A DNA stretch of 64,000 bases from Ilyonectria destructans. Lineage: Eukaryota; Ascomycota; Sordariomycetes; Hypocreales; Nectriaceae. The stretch is from assembly GCA_020740775.1 (NCBI GenBank), contig JAHEWK010000006.1, forward strand, positions 1,798,001-1,862,000. The letters run 5' to 3'. The position numbers were made by a program, and so were the translations under genes. Below are positions 1 to 10,570 of the stretch, piece after piece (the stretch's first letter is position 1; each line of letters opens with the position of its first letter). Under the pieces are notes generated by a model. The model had not been told where the DNA came from. It ran no database searches and saw only the letters and a list, made by a program, of their open reading frames with translations.

Positions 1-1508
1 GCCGCATCGGCAACATCATTCCGTTCTAATAGAAGCGCCTCAAGTTCGGCCGGGGCAACCTGGAGCCCCTTGACTTTGATCAGTTCCTTGACTCGATCGA
101 CAATGTGGAAGAGTGTCCCCGGTGCGAACTCCTCCACATGGGCAACATCTCCGGTACGAAGCCATTGCGTGCCGTTCTCATCCATGACGAGTACCTCCTC
201 AGTCGCGGCCGGATTGCGCCAGTATCCACGCATGATGGTCGGGCCTGTGAGCCAGAGCTCGCCGGGCGTGTTGGCATTGGTGATTTCGGCACCCGTCTCC
301 AGATGCATTAACTTAGCTTGGCAATTAGCTACCAGCTCACCGACCGATGCATTGGATGGCCTCGTCGGGTCCCAAGAGAAGGCCATGCATGTGGCTTCCG
401 TCATTCCCCAGCCCTGCTTAGCTATCGAGCCCCCCTTTGGTAACATGCTATTCACCTCGCGTTGAGTATCCTTGGACAGTGGCGCAGCGCCGCATGCAAT
501 CATTTCAATGCTGCTGAGGTCGGCGCGGCGGGCGAGGGGATGTTTGGATAGGAGCACGAGGATTGGCGGGGCGGTAAAGAGCTTAGTGATGCGGAATGCT
601 TGGATGTGAGCCAGCATCTTGGGGAAGTTGAAGGAGGGCATGACGTAGACGGGAACGCCTTCGTAGGGAAGGTAGTTGATGAAATATCCCATACTAAAGG
701 CGTGAGACATGGGGAGAAAGCAGAGAGCTGCAGCGCGGCTTATCTTGTTCTTGTACTCGGGGTCTAGTTGGTTGAAATGGATTGCGCCAACGCCGTTGGC
801 GACGTGGTTGTAATGCGATATCTCGACACCTTTTGGAACACCAGTCTGGATTGGCTGTTAGTAATGTGTGGTGAAGAATGAGAAGGGGAATATGTGCCAT
901 ACCGTTCCTGAACTGTAGTTGAGGCCGCAAGTCACCTTCTTCGAGTCTTCTGGTTCAGCCCAGAAGAACTCATCCCCCATGGTTTGAGATGCGATCAGTT
1001 CTGTCCAATGTCTGCTGCCTTTCCGAGGCTTCGTCTCGACTTCTGAAGAGTCTGGAAGTGTAGAATCAAACATGAATACTCGATCATGGTTCATACCGAC
1101 TTGGGTTGCTGCTTCTAGCGCAACGTCGAAGTTGCTCTCTGCTGCGATCATCACACAAGCCCCGCTATCATTTAGCTGAAAGGCCAATTCGCGGGCTACG
1201 TACCCATGATTTGCTCCCGTGAAGACGGCTCCGGCCATCCAGACGCCCATTGCAATGACGGGGAAGAAGATGCTGTTCCCGGAGTAGAGCAACACGCGGT
1301 CGCCCGGTTTGATACCGTCATCTATTAGACCGACCGCAATGCGCTTGGCAAGGAGTCGGCCTTGGGCGTATGTTAAGAAGTGAGTCTCGGGCCGGTCAGC
1401 ATCAATCCAGGCCTTCTTGTCGGGAAGAGGCCCGGAAGGAGACCCGAAGACCCATTGCTGGATGGAGCAGTTGGGAACCGGCACTGAGAATCGGGATTTG
1501 ATGGGCAT
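1..1508 (-). CDS. AMP-binding acyl/aryl-CoA ligase (4-coumarate-CoA ligase-like), 3' end outside window
   Basis: ATP-dependent ligase of the ANL (acyl-CoA synthetase / 4CL / luciferase) family, which activates a carboxylic acid as adenylate and then CoA thioester. Exons read on the minus strand are 1508-903 and 845 to beyond base 1; the 57-nt intron (902-846) joins SSGT to TGVPKGVE, rebuilding the P-loop-like A3 motif. Further on are LPMSHAF, the GWGMTE adenylate motif, RTGDVAH (hinge Asp) and DRVKELIKVKGLQVAPAELE, the standard A8 region. The C-terminal domain with the catalytic Lys and any peroxisomal SKL-like tail lies off the window, so the substrate and compartment cannot be told. The ATG at 1508 gives MPIKSRF, a normal start for fungal 4CL-like proteins. 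No PKS, NRPS or P450 gene sits next to it on the visible side. The family call is sure; the substrate is not. Confidence 0.93.
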
Positions 1509-3637
1509 CGTCGGATGCGACTATTCCCCAATGCTCAAAGAAGCGGCCTTGAAGATACGGTGAAGCGGGGAAGGAGAGCATGCCCTTCGGTTGATGCGCT
1601 TAGAAGTGAAATGCCCGCGTCGGTTCGGGGAGCCAAACGATGATAAGTAGTATACACGTCGTGCGACAAGCGATGAAAGCTCCTCGTCCTCGCGGCGCAA
1701 ACCCTTCCTGCTGCTGCCCCTGGGGTGAGTTCGCCTCCCGTCTTGGAAATATTTTCGAAAATAGAGTGCTTACGGTCTCAAGCTCTTAGTCTAGACACGC
1801 TGCTCAATGGCGAGATCTGATTGCCGCAGGATTCCCCTTCCGTTCTCGGACGTCGATGTCAAGCCAGACGAGACGACGGTCCAGGTGACAGAATCGATAT
1901 CTCGATGGGCCACGTTACTCGCCTCACCCCGTCAATGGTCACAATACCGATTCAATCGCTCGATTCAAATATCGTGTCCACACCGTAGAGTCGGAGGTGG
2001 CCGAAATGGCACATATAAGTAGCGGTTCAGCTGTGTCTCAATCCCTCATAACTAAAATTAGCCTGGGCGACGCAATAGCACTAACACATGGACCCCGCAT
2101 GGGCTTGGCTCTGGTCTGGGCCATGTGGCGAGCTGAGGCCCCATGTCTTTTGAGAAACGACAAGGCGCGGGAGATTTGCTGAGTAGCGCTGGTCAATGGC
2201 ATGATTTGCGTTGTTTGGTGCGAGGCCTGTGAAGGGGTTTGCCTGCGAAGGGCGCGTCCACCATTCTGGTCGTCATCACATCTTTCGTGTGTAAGCCGCA
2301 CGGTACACGACGTGTGCAGCTGTGGCACGCATGTACCCAATTCATTGTATCACGCTGACTGGCGTACCTGGCAACTTCCCGTAGCCGAAGGGCTCATCTC
2401 GGCGCGAGCCGGCGTATTTCTCTTGAGCCTGAACGTGAGAGTCGGGTTACTTGTCTTTGGTGGGCGGGATGAGACGAAGATCCCGAAACCCCTTTTAAGC
2501 TTATATTGACTTGTCTGCACCACCACGAAGTAACCTCCAATGTCCAGCTCCCAATGGGATAATGGTCAAATTGCGTCACATCAATTGATTGAATGAAGCT
2601 GAAAATTGGTGTTTTCACCGATGCCAAAACAGGAAGTCCAGGGCCTGTAGCTCGACACGCGTCGAGTCGTGGCTTGTCACTGGAATTCATCTCCGATCCG
2701 TTGTACCATACGCTTGGGGTGCATGTTCAGACCGTCGCAATCGCATGGTTCATCGTGAATTTTGTGACGATTCTGCGCGGTGCAATTTGTATCAAACCCG
2801 GCAAAGGTCTGCTGGACGAGCATGACGAACACGAGACGGCCGAGTTGCAGTTCCCATGTACTTGTATCCAGATGCAGCAGTAAGGGGGCGAATGCAGGCC
2901 ACAGATGGTTCATGCATGGGTAGAGCAAGATGCAGTATCACGGAGACCTTGAAGAACTTTCCGTCGTCTTGAATCTTGGTTGGCCACCATGTGGAAGTCG
3001 TGGCCGTTACAAAGGAGGACTGCAGTCGAGAGCCTTGGCTCCTGTTTCTCCTTTACCAACCAATCACATTGCTCTCCCGCTACTGGCAACGAGCAGACGT
3101 CCTGTTAGGCTCTAGTAAGCGAGCCTACTACAATGCAGATCACGACCGATATCACGCCAATACGCATTTTGGGTTGACCTAATTGCGAAACTGGGGTGGG
3201 GGAGGGTAACAATGTGAACCCGGTAGGGCTTTGCTTCATTGAATCTGATGAGAAAAATGACGGGGTTAAATGACATGGTTCGTGGAAGAAGGGAAGGAAG
3301 GAAAAAGAAGATAATATTTGAGGAATGGATGGATGAATATCCATTCCTCTTTTTTGTTGACTGTGAGAGAGAGAGGAGATCGCCTACTCGCACTGAGAGC
3401 GAGGGCGTGGTAGGTACGTACTTTTCTCCCTGATGACTTCGGATCAATGTCGAGCACCGGCTAAACCCGACATTCAACCGAGCCCGCCAATCAAGAGTGC
3501 GCATTTTGCAAGCAGCTCCAACTGGAAGCCGGACAAGCAACGACATTTTGAAAGGTCGACGCCTCACGATCAACTCGCACCACGACCACGTCCACGTCCA
3601 CGCCCTCTCCCATCGACGACCTCTCCCATCCACCACC
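1509..3637. promoter_or_regulatory. Divergent intergenic region, CoA ligase / complex I 24 kDa
   Basis: No supported gene. Short open frames here match no family and lack coding character. The region must hold both divergent promoters. Two CCAAT pentamers lie on the complex I side, at 3060-3064 and 3487-3491, about 575 and 147 nt upstream of its ATG. They could bind the CCAAT (HAP/CBC) complex, known to regulate respiratory genes in fungi; that link is inference. Confidence 0.4.
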
Positions 3638-4746
3638 ATGGCGAGCAAACTCACCCACTTCGTCACCCGGTCCGCCCTCCGGTGCGCCTCGCGGGTCGCC
3701 CGTCCCCAGTCCCGCGCCTTCTCCCTCACAGCCCGCCGACCGAGCGATGTCCTCATGGTGGTAAGCCGTCACAATCTCCCTCCACGAGACTCCCGCAGGG
3801 CCATTGGTACCTCAATTGCCGCCGCCGCGCCCCGGGCGAGCCTTGGACGGCCTCAGAGCTGTGTTTTTGATGGGTTCGATAACTGACGCTGCTCCCAAAG
3901 CACCGAAACACCGCCGACAACAACCCCGAAATCCCCTTCAAGTTCAACGAGCAGAATCAGGCCGTCATTGCCGAGATCCTCAAGCGATACCCCCCCCAGT
4001 ACAAGAAGGGCGCCGTCATGCCCCTGCTCGACCTCGGCCAGCGTCAGCACGGCTTCACCAGCATCAGCGTCATGAACGAGGTCGCCCGCATGCTCGAGAT
4101 GCCCCCGATGCGCGTCTACGAGGTTGCGTCCTTTTACACCATGTACAACCGAACCCCCGTGGGCAAGTTCTTTGTCCAGATCTGCACAACGGTATGTGTA
4201 TCCCTCCATGAGGCTCGACCTTTTTGCCAGAATACGTTGTTGTCGGGTTGCAATTGCTGGTTGAGGGGTGGGAATGGTTCCTCGGATGTGGCCGGATGAT
4301 GAGGGAGGGGGGCGGATCAACAATACAAATCGTCAACCTTTGAACACCTACGGATCGGCTGACACTGAAATGAATAGACCCCCTGTCAACTCGGCGGCTG
4401 CGGCTCCGACTCTATCGTTAAGGCCATCAAGGACCACCTCGGCATCAAGCAGGGTGAGACCACCGCCGACGGTCTCTTCACCATCCTCGAGGTCGAATGC
4501 CTCGGCGCCTGCGTCAACGCCCCCATGATCCAGATCAACGACGACTACTACGAGGACCTCACCCCCAAGACCGTCGTCGACCTGCTCACCGCCTTGAAGG
4601 AGAGCGCCACCGCCGCCAACCCCTCCTCCGTCAAGGTCCCCGCGCCTGGTCCCCTGAGCGGCAGAGATACGTGCGAGAACAGCGCTGGAAAGACTAACTT
4701 GCTGGATGAGCCTTGGGGAGTTGAGAAGACGCGGGCGGACTTGTAG
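3638..4746 (+). CDS. nuo-24: NADH:ubiquinone oxidoreductase 24 kDa subunit (NDUFV2 / NuoE type)
   Basis: Subunit of the peripheral arm (N module) of mitochondrial complex I, carrying the N1a [2Fe-2S] cluster beside the flavin subunit. Three exons: 3638-3760, 3901-4191, 4378-4746 (introns 140 and 186 nt, GTAAGC and GTATGT donors), giving 260 residues, the usual length. The N-terminus is Arg/Ser/Ala-rich with almost no acidic residues, a typical mitochondrial presequence (about residues 1-33). The thioredoxin-like domain holds the four cluster cysteines C136, C141, C179 and C183 (CTTTPC and CLGAC), with spacing close to bacterial NuoE. Conserved blocks [20 protein letters not shown] and [12 protein letters not shown] are present. 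The ATG at 3638 sits in CACCACCATGG, a good fungal context. The second intron splits the first cluster motif after CTT. Nothing looks broken. Confidence 0.97.
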
Positions 4747-5029
4747 AACAAATTGTTTATTAAAGGGGACCTTTCACTTTGATTTCTTGGGTCGCGATGA
4801 AAGTGATGGAAAAGGCTTCGGAGAGGGCCGAGGACTGTACATAACACTGCGTTAAATGCTAGCAAATGGTATAGAAACGTGGATTCTTCCAGTGAGACAT
4901 TTGGTTTTTGTTTTGTTTGGTTCTGTCATCCTGCATGTGAAAAATTCGAGACCTCGTAAAGAAAGAACAATTCCTGGGACTTTGTGCACCTTCATACCCG
5001 ACTTTTCCCAATATCACAATATTCCAAAC

Positions 5030-6862
5030 TTAGGATCCGAGTCTCAAAATCCATCCGTCATCCAGCCGCCGGTTATCCTCTCCCAAGCCACCCCAGATCA
5101 GGATGGCATTCTCCTCAAGGTCACCCATCACCGCGCTCGAGAGCCAGCCTCTGGGCGCAGGCATCTCGATGTCATTGTCATCATCGTAGGGTGCCAAGTC
5201 GACCTTGGTCCACTTGCCCTCGCCGGTCGGGCGGCCGACAGCCTGCCACATGGCGGCGGTGACGCTCGCGGCAGTCATGCCCAGCGGCGGCACCTGGAAC
5301 ATCCAGACATCGTCGCTGAACTTGCCTGCGCCGGCGTGGCCCTCGGAGCTGGGGCTCTGCTCGCCCATGATTAGGACCAGGTACTCATAGCCGCCACCAA
5401 GGGTAAGCGCCTCAAGAGATGCGACACTGCGAGGCTCTGGCCACGTCTGCGAAGGCTGAGCAGCAATATCCGTTGGAGAGGACTCGGTGTTCTTCTCAAA
5501 GATGGTTTGCCAGCCACCGCGGGCACGGAGGGCGACTTCGCCCTTGGTACCTTGATCATCAAAGGTCTCTACTTCGAGATGGATGAAGTCGAGTTGCCCG
5601 CCAATCTCCACCTTGCCGTCGAAGCCACCGAAGCGGAACAATCGACTCTTGCTGATACAAATGGCCGTGCCACCTCTGGCAGGTCCTGGAGCGGCGGGGA
5701 GCTCGCTCCAGGTCCGCTCCCGAACGTTGAAAGCCCAGATATCATTGACTCGATCCCCGCTGGCGACGCACCCGGCGTGGATGAAGACGGTGCCGTAGCC
5801 ATCCGATTCCTCATCCACAGCGTCCTCGGCGAATTTTCCGATAATGGGATCCTGAGGAATGCCCGTCTTGGAGGTGTCGCCAAGGGCCCACTGCTGCCAG
5901 GTCTCGGGCTTTTTGGGGCGCGCGATGGCGAAGTCTCTCGGGCGGTCGGTGGTCGTGGCGCAGTGATAGCTTCGGGGCGCAGGGTGAGGGATAATGGCAC
6001 CGCCCTTGATGGCGGGGGCAGGGTCGAGATATGACCAGGTATGGGAGCGGGTGTCGAATACCCAGACACGGCCGGCCTCCTCGAGAGGTTTCATATCAGG
6101 GCCACCGCGGCCGCCGAAGAGGAAGATGCGGCTTCCAATGACAGCGGTGGCGTGACCGACTCGCGGCCCCGGGACATCGCCGAGAACGGGGGGCTCGGGG
6201 CCGGCGGGCCCTTTGCCCTTGGATTCGCGTTGTGTCTCTTCGGCTGGCGCGGGAGAAGCTAGCGAAACGTTCTCGAGGGCCTTTTCGGTCGTCTCATCGT
6301 CGGAATCATCCTCATCCTCGTCCTCCTCGGATTCTTCCTCCTCTTCGGATTCGTCCTCCTCGTCGGAGTCTTCCTCCTCCTCAGATTCCTCATCTGACTC
6401 AGGTTTCTCAGCTACCTTGGGTTTCTCAGTCTCCTTTGGTTTCTCAACCTCCTTGGGTTTCTCGGGCTCCTTGGATTTTTCGAGCTCCTTGGGTTTCTCG
6501 AGCTCCTTGGGCGTGGGTACTACGGGCACCTCGGGCTCTGCAGGCGGCAGCTCATCTTGCTTGGCAGCAGCAGCTTTGATCTTGTAGTAGTCGGCACCGG
6601 CACTGCTCCAGGGAAGGGTGATGACATGCATGTCATTGTCGACAGGTTCGCGAGGGTTGATTTCGCCGCCAAAAACGTAGGCATTGCCGGAGATGATGTC
6701 GAGGGAGTGGGAGGAGCGTGGGAGCGGTGGGATGGAAATGCGCTCCCAAGTGCCGTTGATGCCGGGCTCCCTGCGCGGTCCAGAGGGCATTGAGGGGAGG
6801 TTGTCCTGGACATTCTGGAAGAGGTCGGTGGTGCGACGTTTGAGCATTGAGAAGGACTCCAT
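5030..6862 (-). CDS. Kelch-repeat beta-propeller protein with Lys/Pro/Glu and acidic insert
   Basis: Single-exon protein of 610 residues from the ATG at 6862; the frame stays open 54 codons upstream, but MESFSMLKRR is the first plausible start. Kelch-type strands are visible as GNAYVFGGE (about residue 59), GSRIFLFGGRGG (243), GTVFIHAGC, KSRLFRFGGFDG, YEYLVLIMG and NAILIWGGLGE near the C-terminus, with the Gly-Gly pairs and spaced Trp/Tyr of the fold. Between the first and second repeats (about residues 101-228) lies an unfolded insert: repeated EKPKE-like units (118-155), then a nearly pure Asp/Glu/Ser stretch (155-190). Kelch propellers are usually protein-binding platforms; partner and pathway are unknown. 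It ends 283 nt from the convergent complex I gene. The acidic tract may mediate chromatin or basic-protein binding, which is inference only. Confidence 0.9.
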   Translation of the reverse strand: MESFSMLKRRTTDLFQNVQDNLPSMPSGPRREPGINGTWERISIPPLPRSSHSLDIISGNAYVFGGEINPREPVDNDMHVITLPWSSAGADYYKIKAAAAKQDELPPAEPEVPVVPTPKELEKPKELEKSKEPEKPKEVEKPKETEKPKVAEKPESDEESEEEEDSDEEDESEEEEESEEDEDEDDSDDETTEKALENVSLASPAPAEETQRESKGKGPAGPEPPVLGDVPGPRVGHATAVIGSRIFLFGGRGGPDMKPLEEAGRVWVFDTRSHTWSYLDPAPAIKGGAIIPHPAPRSYHCATTTDRPRDFAIARPKKPETWQQWALGDTSKTGIPQDPIIGKFAEDAVDEESDGYGTVFIHAGCVASGDRVNDIWAFNVRERTWSELPAAPGPARGGTAICISKSRLFRFGGFDGKVEIGGQLDFIHLEVETFDDQGTKGEVALRARGGWQTIFEKNTESSPTDIAAQPSQTWPEPRSVASLEALTLGGGYEYLVLIMGEQSPSSEGHAGAGKFSDDVWMFQVPPLGMTAASVTAAMWQAVGRPTGEGKWTKVDLAPYDDDNDIEMPAPRGWLSSAVMGDLEENAILIWGGLGEDNRRLDDGWILRLGS

Positions 6863-8530
6863 GGTGATGGTTTGGGCGGGGGGGCCTCGCAAGGCCTGGT
6901 ATGAATGAAGCTTAGGGGGGAGACAAATTGAGACGTAAAGGGAAGTTGGTCGTAGATGTGGAGGAGGAAAAGGAACAAGCGGATTGAAGGAGAATGAAGA
7001 ATTGAGGTGCAGGAGAATAAGCACGAGCTGAGGGCCGAAGCTCGTCAGCGGGGAACAAACACGGAGGACGGACTGGGATCAAGGTGAGGGTGTGGAAGAG
7101 ATGACGTATGTTAGTGGACGGGACTGGGGAGTTGTAGGGGAGTAGGGGAGTAGGGGACCCAGCAAGGGCTGGTACTATGTCAAGAACAGCCGAGATACAG
7201 TGGGCTTCAGCGACGGACAGAGGACAAGAGGACACAAGCACACGGTAGAGGGGCAGCGAGAATGCGCGAACTCGAGCTTGTCAGCAGAGGCGCAACTAGG
7301 TCGAGGATAATAAGCACGGATGAGGGAGATGGGCGGGAGACGGAAGACGGGTGGATGAGGTGAGGGCAGATGGATCATGGATCGCGGAGGGGCATTGGCT
7401 TGCCGATGGTTACTTTGCCTTTTGCGACTAGCACCTGATACGAAGCTGACCCTACGCCTTACGGACCTTACGGAGCGGCCTTTACTATTTTCGTAAATGG
7501 CTGAAAGGCCAACGCAAAAGGTCACAGTTGACCAGGCCTGGAACCCTCCCCCCGCCGAGCGGACAGCGCCTCGAAATGCGGGCCAGGGGACTCATGATGG
7601 CGGAGCGAAGGCCAGCTGAGAGAGCTTGAGAGCGAGGAGGGGAAAGCGTCCGTCACCCTTTAGCTAGCGGGGTGGGTGTGCTGGCTTTTAGCGGCGTTGC
7701 AAGGTTCTCGGCGATTGTAGTAGCAGCTCCAGAGTAGATTTAGCTCTTATGGTACTGGTACTTGGCCGGGGAACTGGCTCTACGAGCTTTGAGTGGTGGT
7801 CGGCGAATTGGTGGTGGTGGCGGTTGTGACACTGGTGGTTGCTGGCCGTGGTGGCTGGAGAGAGACATCCATAGCAAGAATGCGGGCTTCGTTCGTACGA
7901 CTCGCACCCAATAACTATCCAGTTGGTCTTATGATTAGCCTGGCCGCCCGGTATTCCTGTAGGCTGGAGCCCGGGATGAGGCCATGTTTCAAACAACCAC
8001 GCGGCTGTGTTTGTGTCCCCGTCCCCCGTACACTCGTACCCCGTACGTACGTACTCCGGATGCGTTGTCAGGTATTTACAGCGGCCGGGAATAAAGGCCC
8101 GCGCTACTCTCCCCGTGTTACGCTCGCTTTCGCTCTCGCACTGGCCTGGATAGTGAAATGATACAGGGCCTCGCTGTGAATAACTTAAACAGATGCCGGA
8201 GGCTCTACAAAGTGCGGAGTACAGCCGCTGCAGATAGCGATCAAATACCTATACTCGTTGGTCTGCCCGCTCGTTGCATCGCATCCGCCCACTGCAGCTA
8301 GCTGAGATGCCGCAACCCAATCACCACGGGCTGCGCAACGCCGACCACGGCCAATCAAGACTGCATCTCGCCGTTGCAGTGGACTGGCGGCTTGAAGCAT
8401 CACTCGGCCGGCCGCGCGACACTGGCCGTCAACACGAACCTGGCTCCTCAAACGTCACACGCCCGCGCTGAGCTCAAGCCCCTCTAAGACAGATATTCGC
8501 AACGCACCGCAGACCCTGTAGCCGGTAGAC
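6863..8530. promoter_or_regulatory. Divergent intergenic region, kelch / ubiquitin-like gene
   Basis: No supported gene. The leader of the kelch gene is purine-rich on the plus strand. A notable cluster is at 7136-7156 (separate entry). The rest, including 7500-8400, shows no recognisable RNA gene or repeat. Confidence 0.35.
7136..7156. promoter_or_regulatory. Three AGGGG pentamers at exact 8-bp spacing
   Basis: AGGGG occurs at 7136-7140, 7144-7148 and 7152-7156, an 8-bp tandem repeat about 280 nt upstream of the kelch start codon. AGGGG/CCCCT is the yeast stress response element bound by Msn2/4-type zinc fingers. Regular phasing is seen directly; a stress-response role is inference, and simple slippage could equally have produced it. 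Confidence 0.35.
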
Positions 8531-9838
8531 ATGGACCCCGCGGAGAGGGACGGTGGTGCTGACTGCGAGACGGTCTTGGAGCCGGAGGTGGAGCGGAGCA
8601 TGTCGCCGGAGACTACTGTGGAGGATCTTGAACCACCGAGCGTGGTCGACCCAGCAGCCGTTGAGCCTGACGTCAAACATGAGGATGCAGACGAAAACCA
8701 GGATGAGGTCAGTTGCTGTGACATGAGACGTGCTGCCCCAAGCTCAAGTTGCTGAGTGCCCATGAACAGGACACGCTCAGGCAAGACTCGGACACAGTAC
8801 AATGGCCTCACTCATCAGACCCACAAGACGAGCCATCACTACCCATGCCCCAAGAAGAGCCCGCAGACGAGCAACATGATCCCCAACAGCGCAGCAAGGG
8901 CAAGGAGCCTCAGCGGCTCAACTACACCCCGGCATTGAGCGAGTCAGACGCCGGCTCCTCCCAAACAGCTCCGGCCCCGCCTCCGGCCCCGGACGCCTCG
9001 ACGGCGGGCCTGATGCACGGCCAGCCGATACCGTGGGAACTCGACCCCGAACGACCCGCGCAGAAGTTGCCTCTGCGGTTCAAAGACGCCCTGGGACGCA
9101 CCATGCTCATCCCATGGCGGAGGGCAAAGACGTGGGAGGTAAGACATCATCCTGGACATGCCATGGGGGATTTCGGTTTGCTAACGCGTGTGTAAACCAC
9201 AGGGGATGAAGATGACTATCGATTCCCAGTTCATGGGTCTTGAGGGTGAGGGGATGGAGACGATGCTGGGGAATTCAGTAGCCAACGGCCGTTATAGCCT
9301 TCACGTCTCGCTGCCATTATCACTTGAACCACCGAAACGCAAAAGCCCCGGCAAAAGCGGTGGTAACAACAATGGCAATAATAACCGTGGCAGCAACAAT
9401 CATGACGGGGGTGGGAGCAGCAGCAACAGTAGCAGCAGCAACAATAACAACAATAATAACAGCAACAACAGCGGCAACGGCAACGGCAATAACGACAACA
9501 ACAACAACAGCAGCTCTCCCCAGACTGATATCCCGTTTGCGTCACCTATGCGACCCATGGTTTTGCTACCAGAGTTCTGGGACGACTTCATCCAACCCGG
9601 CTCGTATGTCAGCATGACCATGTGGCCCCGTCTGCCACGGGCGTCCTACGATATCGGCCCTCCGGCCGGTGTCCCTGGGATGCAAACCCACCATGGGCTT
9701 GGCGGGTTGAACCCGGGCCTCATGCCTCCCATGGCGCCGCCGCCGCCACAACCACACTTCATCAGGATAGTTGGCGCGCCGGGGAAGTCGAGGCCAAAAA
9801 CGAGAGCGAGTTCGGGGAGGCCTATGAAAAGACCGTAA
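8531..9838 (+). CDS. Fungal ubiquitin-like-domain (ULD) protein with Asn/Ser-rich insertion
   Basis: Three exons, 8531-8707, 8770-9138 and 9203-9838 (introns 62 and 64 nt), give 393 residues. The N-terminal 150 residues are acidic and disordered. The fungal ubiquitin-like domain then begins at RFKDALGRTMLIPWRRAKTW (ending at the second intron), continues with GMKMTIDSQF and YSLHVS, and closes with LPEFWDDFIQPGSYVSMTMW. This order (LRFKDAVGRKF-like strand, PW...CKTW, GxY strand, VxPGxxVxMxMW) is typical of the widespread fungal ubiquitin-like domain. About residues 233-287 are almost pure Asn, Ser and Gly and split the domain before its last two strands. The C-terminal tail is Pro/Gly-rich and basic. 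Function is unknown; such domains are usually found in uncharacterised fungal proteins. Domain confidence is good, function nil. Confidence 0.82.
9360..9525 (+). repeat. AAC/AGC trinucleotide-rich low-complexity tract inside the ULD gene
   Basis: Imperfect AAC, AAT and AGC codon repeats encoding mostly Asn and Ser with some Gly. The tract stays in frame with the flanking domain. Mixed codons (AAC, AAT, AGC, AGT) show it is not a fresh pure microsatellite expansion. Confidence 0.85.
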
Positions 9839-10570
9839 ACAAGGGAAGGTATGGATGGAGGAAGATACTTGGGACTCTAAGCTATAAGAGCTGGGTTATG
9901 GTGTTTTGTGCTGGCAATCCTCTGAAAGGACCGTCGGATTTTGTTTGGGGCATGCACCTTTAGGGGTAGCGATAAATCTCAGGTTCATTCCTTGATCATA
10001 TATTAGCTACCTCATAGTCGTCTTACCTGATCTCACGGGAGTAACGATTGTATGAATGATGAAAATTATCTATCCGTTAAATTCGGCAGAGCACGCGGCG
10101 CCTTACTTGAACCTGGAAAACATCAATGTGCTTCTCTGATGATGTGTGGCTAGCCATAGGTCGGTCAACTTTCAGCCCGCCATACAGCTGCCGCAGTTAA
10201 GTAGTTTACCAATTACTTTAACTTATGATTTAGTCAATTGCCCCTTTCTAAATACTTGGTGTATTCGCAAGATATGAGACCCCGTCCTACGGGGACAGCC
10301 CCCCGAGTTGCGTGGCCGCCCCCAACTTCTCTCGTAATCACTCGCACAGCCCCCAACGTTAGGCAGTGTGGCGATTCTGGTCCTATCCGAGCATCCAACA
10401 AGGCAACCGACAAAAACAAAACAAAAATGCAGAAGAGGCGTAGTGGGAAAGGGGCGGTGCTAGGAAAAGTAGGCGATGGAATGGTTTTCAGTAGAGGGAG
10501 CTTTATAGTTGATTTCTGACCGGCTGCCCAGGATTGATGTGGCCCTTGAAGGGCTAAGAAATTTAATACA
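9839..10570. other. Convergent 3' flanks, nothing recognised
   Basis: Space between two converging genes, presumably both 3' UTRs and polyadenylation sites. It is more AT-rich than its surroundings at 9980-10250. No open frame with family similarity and no RNA gene seen. Confidence 0.4.

Noticed and set aside
1..4746. Biosynthetic gene cluster around the CoA ligase
   Set aside because: The visible neighbour is a complex I subunit; no PKS, NRPS, terpene synthase, P450 or pathway regulator is nearby. The other side is outside the window.
6213..6587. Ser-rich plus-strand frame of 124 codons
   Set aside because: Antisense of the acidic Glu/Asp/Ser run in the kelch gene.
9400..9621. Poly-Leu and poly-Cys open frames on the minus strand
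   Set aside because: They are the antisense of the Asn/Ser codon repeat in the ubiquitin-like gene; only the plus-strand frame joins to the conserved domain.
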